Shown: positions 5,103 to 9,689 of the stretch, piece after piece
How positions within the stretch are numbered: the first letter of the stretch is position 1
Layout: every line of letters starts with the position of its first letter
Assembly: GCA_051962095.1 (NCBI GenBank)
Contig: JBQCCP010000103.1
Location: forward strand, 1 to 9,689
DNA from: 66-474 sp051962095
GTDB taxonomy: Bacteria > Pseudomonadota > Gammaproteobacteria > Xanthomonadales > Rhodanobacteraceae
Reading direction: 5' to 3'
DNA length: 9,689 nt
Notes under the pieces: model-generated
The model's input: the letters and a program-made list of their open reading frames with translations, nothing else
Database searches by the model: none
Told to the model about the DNA's origin: nothing
Made by a program: the position numbers and the translations under genes

Positions 5103-6527
5103 ATGCGAATCCATACGAGCGAACCTGGATGGCGCCGACCCTGCATCGCGGGTGTCGCCGGATTGGTGCTGGTCGCGGGCGCGACCGCCGCCCGGGCGGC
5201 GCAGTCCGATGCCACGCCCGCGAACGCGAACGATGTCCGTCCGCTGCCAGCGGCGGTGCGCAAGCAGCTTGCCGAACAAGCCGAGCAACTGCGCGTCATC
5301 CGCCGCGAAGTCGCGAAACAGGAGCGCCTGATCGAACAGCAGGAGCAGCGCATCGAAAAACTGCAGCACATGCTGACGGTGCAGGAGGACCAGTACCTCG
5401 CGCTGCGCCAATCGATGGCCGCCGACGGCCTGGCGCACCAGCGCGCCGGCGCCGAGGGCGCGGGGAGTGCGCCGGCGCCCCAGCCGATGCCGCATCCCGA
5501 CGGCACGGTTCCGTATGCGCCCGGCGGCGTCGTGCAGGAGCAGGTCGGGACCGCGCCGCCCAGTGATGATCGTCCGCCCGCCGTCGCGCCGATTTTCGAA
5601 CAACCGGGCGTGCTCACGCCGCGCGGAAAATTCGTGCTGGAGCCGTCCTACCAGTTCGGCTATTCCTCCACCGATCGTGTCGCGTTGATCGGCTACACCA
5701 TCGTTCCCGCGCTGCTGGTCGGCCTGATCGACGTGCGCCAGGTCAGGACCACCACCCAGACCGCCACGATGACGGTGCGCTACGGCATCACCAACCGGAT
5801 GGAAGCCGAGGTGCGGGTGCCGTACGTGGATGGCCACACCGACACCATCAGTCGCGAGCTTTTCACCGGCAGCGCCACCGATCGTGTTTTCACCACCAGC
5901 GGCAAGGGCATCGGCGACGTGGAAGCGACGCTGCGCTATCAATTCAACAATGGCGGCGCGGATCGGGCCTATTACGTCGGCTGGCTGCGCTTCAAGTCGC
6001 GCACCGGACGCGATCCGTTCGAAGTCACCACCGATTGCGCGCAGCGCTGCATCCAGAACACCACCGGCACCGGGTTGCCGCTGGAGATGCCGACCGGGTC
6101 CGGCTTCTATTCGCTTCAGCCGGGCCTGACCTGGTTGTATCCCTCGGACCCGGTGGTGTTCTTCGGCAACGTGAGTTACCTGCACAACTTTCCCCGCGAC
6201 AACGTGAGCCTGACGCTCGTGGGCGGCGCGAAACAACCGCTCGGCAACGTGCGGGTCGGCGACGTCTACGACGCGAGCGTTGGCATGGGCCTGGCGTTGA
6301 ACGACAAGGCGCTGATCAGTTTCGGTTACGACCAGAGCTTCGTCGGCGCGACCCGGGCCAACGGAACCACCTTGGCCGGCTCGACGCGCACCGTGCTGGG
6401 CAGCCTGCTGGTGGGCGGCTCGTACAAGCTCGATGAGCATCGCACCTTGAACGTGGCGTTGAGTCTCGGGGTGACCCGCGACACGCCCGATGTCACGCTG
6501 GTCGTGCGCCTGCCGATGACGTTCTGA
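5103..6527 (+). CDS. Outer-membrane beta-barrel with N-terminal coiled coil, FapF-like secretion porin
   Basis: A 474-residue protein started by an ATG at 5103 with AGGAGG 4 bases before it. Residues 1-32 are a Sec signal peptide (ARA cleavage). Residues 52-105 are a heptad coiled coil with core residues L56, L63, V70, I77, I84, L91 and Y98 exactly seven apart. A Pro/Ala linker follows (about 120-160). From APIFEQPGVLTPRGKF (162-177) onward there is an amphipathic beta-strand pattern to the C-terminal Phe474 (RLPMTF), the outer-membrane assembly signature. In Pseudomonas FapF a trimeric coiled coil precedes a 12-strand barrel that passes amyloid subunits across the outer membrane; architecture, length and gene order agree with that. 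Cys312 and Cys316 lie in a likely surface loop. Databases may label such proteins 'transporter' or phenol MetA-like barrel. It is the last gene of the operon. Confidence 0.88.
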   Translation: MRIHTSEPGWRRPCIAGVAGLVLVAGATAARAAQSDATPANANDVRPLPAAVRKQLAEQAEQLRVIRREVAKQERLIEQQEQRIEKLQHMLTVQEDQYLALRQSMAADGLAHQRAGAEGAGSAPAPQPMPHPDGTVPYAPGGVVQEQVGTAPPSDDRPPAVAPIFEQPGVLTPRGKFVLEPSYQFGYSSTDRVALIGYTIVPALLVGLIDVRQVRTTTQTATMTVRYGITNRMEAEVRVPYVDGHTDTISRELFTGSATDRVFTTSGKGIGDVEATLRYQFNNGGADRAYYVGWLRFKSRTGRDPFEVTTDCAQRCIQNTTGTGLPLEMPTGSGFYSLQPGLTWLYPSDPVVFFGNVSYLHNFPRDNVSLTLVGGAKQPLGNVRVGDVYDASVGMGLALNDKALISFGYDQSFVGATRANGTTLAGSTRTVLGSLLVGGSYKLDEHRTLNVALSLGVTRDTPDVTLVVRLPMTF

Positions 6528-6559
6528 GTCGCTGGCGATCGGCGACATCGGGCCCGCGA

Positions 6560-7999
6560 TCAGGCGGCGCGCCCGTTGCCTTCCGGATCGCCCATGACTT
6601 CCGCGCCAATCAGTCCCTGCGACCGGTAACGAAGCAATTTGTTGTAGACGGTCTTGAGCGAAATGCCCAAGACCCGCGCCGCTTCCCGTTTGTTGTTGTG
6701 GAAGTGGGCCAGGGTTTTCAGCAGCGCCTCGCGTTCGATTTCCTCGAACGTCGTGCCCACGCTGAATTGGATCATGCCGCCCAGCCCCGCGGACGACATC
6801 GGCGATTCCGGTCCGGTCACGCCGGTGCGCGGTTCGCACGAATCCGAGGCGCGGCGCTGCGACACGCGTGCCGGATCGTCCACGATTTCGATCTCGTGCG
6901 CCTCGCCCGCCATGATGTATTGGCGCCGGATCGTGTGCAGCAGTTCGCGCACGTTGCCGTGCCACGGGCGCGCGATGAGTATGTCGATGGCTTGCGCGGT
7001 CAGGCGTTTGTCCGTGCCGTACCGATGGTTCAACTGGTCGAGGAAATGTTGCGCGAGCAGCGGAATGTCCTCGCGATGCTCGCGCAACGGCGGCACCGTG
7101 AGGGGGAATTCAAGCAGCCGGAAATAAAGATCCTGCCGCAGCACGCCCATGGCGACCGCGTGTTGCAGATCGCGATTCGACGCGGCGATCACGCGCACGT
7201 CGATCGGAATCTCGCGGGTGCCGCCGATGCGGGTGACGCCATGGGTTTCGATCACCCGCAGCAGGTACACCTGCAGGGCCAGCGGCATTTCGGTGATTTC
7301 GTCGAGGAACAGGGTGCCGCCGCGGGCCTGCTCGAAATAACCCGCGTGCGATTGCGTGGCGCCGGTGAAGGAACCACGCTCGTGCCCGAACAACTGGCTG
7401 CCGAGCAGGTCGGGGGAAATCGCGCCGCAGTTCACGGCCACGAATTCGCCGGTGCGGCCGCTCAGCTTGTGCAAGGCCTGTGCGACCATTTCCTTGCCGG
7501 TGCCGCTTTCGCCGTGCACCAGCACGCCGACTTCGAGTGGCGCCACGCGGCGGATGCTCTCGAACAAGGCCTGCATCCGCAGGCTGCGGCCGAACATCCC
7601 GCTGAACTGTCCGTCGAATTCGATCTCCCGCGATGGCGTGCGCAGTAGCGCCTGGTTCATCAGGCCCAGCAATGCCTCCAGCGACAGCGGCTCGATGATG
7701 TACTCGGCGCTGCAATTCCTGCCGCGGTTGCGGGAATTCGCGCCAGCGCTTCCGGCCACCACGACGTGGCCTTGGCGGCCGAGGTCGAGGTTCAGGAAGT
7801 GAGCGAGATCGTGGCCGGCGAGCGATGCGGCATCCAGCAGGATCAGGTCGAACTGCTTTTTCGCAATCCACGACAGGGCCGGCTCGAGTCCCTCCACCGA
7901 AGTGAGCTGGCAGTGCGCCGCGCCGGCGGCCGAGGTGGCCAGTTTCACCAAACCCGCATTGCCGTTGACCAGCAGTACGTGACCCGTACGGGGAGCCAT
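6560..7999 (-). CDS. Sigma-54-dependent transcriptional activator with degenerate receiver domain
   Basis: A 479-residue enhancer-binding protein. The ATG at 7999 follows AGGAG by 7 bases; an upstream extension to 8122 is open but has no reason to be used. Residues 7-118 resemble a receiver but the acidic pocket reads LLVNGNAG instead of two Asp/Glu, and the switch Lys is replaced (YIIEPLSLEAL). Asp56 in LILLDAAS remains, so normal phosphorylation is doubtful, as in FleQ. The AAA+ domain (about 132-365) has Walker A GESGTGKE (163-170), the sigma-54 contact loop GSFTGA (209-214, a variant of GAFTGA), Walker B GGTLFLDE and sensor ASNRDL. A linker of about 40 residues leads to a Fis-type helix-turn-helix (about 419-462, NKREAARVLGISLKTVYNKL). 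It is convergent with the export operon, 32 bases away. Its likely target is the -24/-12 promoter at 2381-2396. Confidence 0.92.
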   Translation of the reverse strand: MAPRTGHVLLVNGNAGLVKLATSAAGAAHCQLTSVEGLEPALSWIAKKQFDLILLDAASLAGHDLAHFLNLDLGRQGHVVVAGSAGANSRNRGRNCSAEYIIEPLSLEALLGLMNQALLRTPSREIEFDGQFSGMFGRSLRMQALFESIRRVAPLEVGVLVHGESGTGKEMVAQALHKLSGRTGEFVAVNCGAISPDLLGSQLFGHERGSFTGATQSHAGYFEQARGGTLFLDEITEMPLALQVYLLRVIETHGVTRIGGTREIPIDVRVIAASNRDLQHAVAMGVLRQDLYFRLLEFPLTVPPLREHREDIPLLAQHFLDQLNHRYGTDKRLTAQAIDILIARPWHGNVRELLHTIRRQYIMAGEAHEIEIVDDPARVSQRRASDSCEPRTGVTGPESPMSSAGLGGMIQFSVGTTFEEIEREALLKTLAHFHNNKREAARVLGISLKTVYNKLLRYRSQGLIGAEVMGDPEGNGRAA

Positions 8000-8050
8000 G
8001 ACCCCACTCCTGTAGCGGTCTGGATGGGTCGAGAGTGCGATTTTAAGTAT

Positions 8051-8069
8051 CCGTTCACGAGGTGAACGA
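8051..8069. promoter_or_regulatory. Palindromic operator upstream of the sigma-54 activator gene (site 1)
   Basis: CGTTCAC (8052-8058), spacer GAG, and GTGAACG (8062-8068) form a perfect 7-bp inverted repeat 52 bases before the start codon. A weak promoter for the activator gene can be read through it on the minus strand (TTCACC, 15 bases, TAAAAT at 8040-8045), so a bound protein would block transcription. The regulator is unknown; self-control is one option. Confidence 0.5.
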
Positions 8070-8092
8070 ATGTAACAATTCGCCTTTATCGT

Positions 8093-8112
8093 CCGTTCAC
8101 CATCATTAACGG
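8093..8112. promoter_or_regulatory. Imperfect copy of the operator (site 2)
   Basis: CCGTTCAC (8093-8100) repeats the left arm of site 1 (8051-8058) exactly, 42 bases away, which is four helical turns. It is followed after CATC by ATTAACGG (8105-8112), an imperfect match to the right arm GTGAACGG. Same-face spacing suggests two dimers that bind together or loop the DNA. Confidence 0.4.
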
Positions 8113-8134
8113 GTTTGCCCACCTGGCGATCGGG

Positions 8135-9689
8135 TCAAAGGGTCGCGGCCAGCCGCGTGGCCTGCGCGATCGCGCGCTTGGCATCGAGTTCGGTCGCGAC
8201 GTCGGCGCCGCCGATCACGTGTACCGTCGTCGTCCCGAGCGCGATCAATGCGTCCGCCAGGTCGCGATCAGATTCCTGGCCGGCGCAGATGATGACGTTG
8301 TCCACAGCAAGGGTGCGCGGCTCGCCGTCGATGCGGACATGCAGGCCGGCGTCGTCGATCGACTCGTAGCTGACGCCGCCCAGCATCTTCACGCCCTTGG
8401 CTTTCAGCGCCGCGCGATGCACCCAGCCGGTGGTCTTGTTGAGCCGCTTGCCGGGTCGGCCGGCACTGCGCTGCAGCAGCCATACCTCGCGTGGCGAGGC
8501 TTCGACTTCGGGTTCCGCAAGCCCGCCGCGGTGTTCGAGCGTGGTGTCGACGCCCCACTCGCGCGTCCAGCGCGCGATGTCGGTGGCGGGCGAGGGCGGC
8601 GGTTGGGTCAGGAATTCGGCGACGTCGAAACCGATGCCGCCCGCGCCGACGATCGCGACACGCCTGCCGATGGCACGATGGCCCGTTACCGCATCGTGGT
8701 AATCCATCACCATCGGGTGGTCCTGCCCCGGGATCTTCGGATCGCGTGGCGTAACGCCGGTCGCGATGACCACCGCGTCGAAGCTGCCGGCCTGCAAGGT
8801 CGCCGCGTCGGCGCGCGTGCCGAGATGCACGTCGACGCCGAGTTCGGCGAGCAGGTTGCCCCAATAGCGCATTGGTTCGGCGTATTCCTCCTTGCCGGGG
8901 ATGCGCATGGCGAGATTGAACTGGCCGCCGATTGCGTTCGATTGCTCGTACAGCGTGACGGCATGGCCGCGCTGCGCCAGCGTGGTCGCGCAGGCCAGCC
9001 CGGCCGGGCCCGCGCCGACTACCGCGAAGCGTTTCCCCTGTGCGACCGGCGCAACGACGAGTTCGGTTTCGTGGCACGCGCGCGGATTCATCAGGCACGA
9101 TGCTCGCCTGTTTTCGAACACGTGATCGAGGCAGGCCTGGTTGCAGGCGATGCAGGGGTTTATCAGCGCGGTCCGACCGGCGCGCGCTTTCGCCATCCAT
9201 TCGGGATCGGCCAGCAGCGGCCGCGCCATCGAGACCATGTCGGCATCGCCGTGGGCCAGCACCGCTTCGGCCACGTCGGGCATGTTGATGCGGTTGGTGG
9301 TGATCAGCGGAATGCGCAGGTTCTCCTTCATGCGCCGCGTGACCCAGGTGAACGCCGCGCGCGGCACGCTGGTCACGATGGTAGGCACGCGCGCTTCGTG
9401 CCAGCCGATGCCGGTGTTTATCAGCGTCGCGCCCGCGGCCTCGACCTGTTTCGCCAGCGCGACGATTTCGTCCCACGCCTGCGCGCGATCCACCAGGTCC
9501 AGCATCGACAGGCGATAGATGATGATGAAGTCGCGCCCGACAGTTTCCCGGGTGCGCCGCACGATCTCGATCGGGAAACGCATCCGGTTTTCCGCCGAGC
9601 CGCCCCAGCGGTCGCGGCGCTGGTTCGAGCGTTCGGCCAGGAACTGGTTGATCAGGTAACCCTCCGAGCCCATGATCTCCACGCCGTCG
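8135..9689 (-). CDS. fadH: 2,4-dienoyl-CoA reductase (NADPH) FadH, missing its N-terminus (outside window)
   Basis: About 517 codons of an enzyme that is about 670 residues in E. coli; the first roughly 155 residues lie beyond the right edge. FadH reduces 2,4-dienoyl-CoA with NADPH during beta-oxidation of unsaturated fatty acids, using FMN, a 4Fe-4S cluster and FAD. Visible in order: the active-site Tyr in MGSEGYLIN, the catalytic His in TGIGWHEARVPTI, the cluster cysteines in CIACNQACLD and ASCLMNPRACHE (four ligands), the FAD-binding motif VVGAGPAGLA, and the NADPH-binding motif AIVGAGGIGFD. The C-terminus AVDNVIICAGQE through DAKRAIAQATRLA follows E. coli FadH closely. It is separated from the downstream activator gene by 135 bases that hold operator-like palindromes and no convincing terminator, so some read-through is possible. 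Confidence 0.95.
   Translation of the reverse strand, partial: DGVEIMGSEGYLINQFLAERSNQRRDRWGGSAENRMRFPIEIVRRTRETVGRDFIIIYRLSMLDLVDRAQAWDEIVALAKQVEAAGATLINTGIGWHEARVPTIVTSVPRAAFTWVTRRMKENLRIPLITTNRINMPDVAEAVLAHGDADMVSMARPLLADPEWMAKARAGRTALINPCIACNQACLDHVFENRRASCLMNPRACHETELVVAPVAQGKRFAVVGAGPAGLACATTLAQRGHAVTLYEQSNAIGGQFNLAMRIPGKEEYAEPMRYWGNLLAELGVDVHLGTRADAATLQAGSFDAVVIATGVTPRDPKIPGQDHPMVMDYHDAVTGHRAIGRRVAIVGAGGIGFDVAEFLTQPPPSPATDIARWTREWGVDTTLEHRGGLAEPEVEASPREVWLLQRSAGRPGKRLNKTTGWVHRAALKAKGVKMLGGVSYESIDDAGLHVRIDGEPRTLAVDNVIICAGQESDRDLADALIALGTTTVHVIGGADVATELDAKRAIAQATRLAATL

Noticed and set aside
2441..6527. Curli (csg) system
   Set aside because: No CsgG-like lipoprotein, CsgE/F or curlin repeats are visible; the exporter is a coiled-coil barrel.
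6528..6559. Terminator between the barrel gene and the activator gene
   Set aside because: Only weak GATCG/CGATC pairing is seen and there is no T-run on either strand.
4734..6965. 743-codon minus-strand open frame across the barrel and small-protein genes
   Set aside because: It is antisense to well-supported genes, is Arg/His-rich without recognisable domains, and arises from GC-biased third positions.
8052..8068. Intrinsic terminator for fadH
   Set aside because: The stem is short (7 bp, 3-base loop) and on the minus strand is followed by GATACTTAAAAT rather than a T-run; an operator fits better.
1..9689. CRISPR array, tRNA/rRNA genes, insertion sequences, attachment sites
   Set aside because: No spaced direct repeats, cloverleaf-like stretches, transposase genes or flanking terminal repeats were seen.

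Overview
The window is high-GC proteobacterial DNA. Its prpB-prpC pair, FadH sequence and overall style fit a gammaproteobacterium, and I would guess the Xanthomonadales (Rhodanobacter/Dyella/Luteibacter-like). That placement is an inference from protein style, not a measurement.

Layout. (1) 1-1454 (+): the end of prpB (methylisocitrate lyase) and complete prpC (2-methylcitrate synthase), from the propionate-degrading methylcitrate cycle. A bidirectional hairpin terminator follows. (2) 1549-2172 (-): a GstA/beta-class-like glutathione S-transferase, convergent with prpC. (3) 2173-2440: a divergent regulatory region with a good sigma-54 (-24/-12) promoter at 2381-2396 and an upstream 8-bp inverted repeat. 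(4) 2441-6527 (+): a five-gene export operon. It encodes a Gly-rich secreted protein, a small secreted protein, a Sec-exported C39 cysteine peptidase, a second small secreted protein, and an outer-membrane beta-barrel with an N-terminal heptad coiled coil. (5) 6560-7999 (-): a sigma-54 activator with a degenerate receiver domain, convergent with the operon. (6) 8000-8134: a regulatory region with two spaced palindromes. (7) 8135-9689 (-): most of fadH (2,4-dienoyl-CoA reductase), cut by the window edge.

The centre of interest is region 4. The order C39 peptidase, small exported protein, coiled-coil/beta-barrel porin matches the D-E-F part of the Pseudomonas functional amyloid (Fap) operon, and the barrel protein looks FapF-like. 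The upstream cargo is different: a cysteine-free Gly/Ser/Ala-rich protein with a Tyr/Gly segment takes the place of FapB/FapC-type repeat proteins. Both small proteins carry a Sec signal peptide, then a double-glycine leader-like motif, then a shared IVIQN...IQ..T..N motif. I propose that the periplasmic C39 peptidase trims them at Gly-Gly before or during passage through the barrel, and that the nearby sigma-54 activator switches the operon on. These functional links are inferences; gene structures and motifs are read directly from the sequence.
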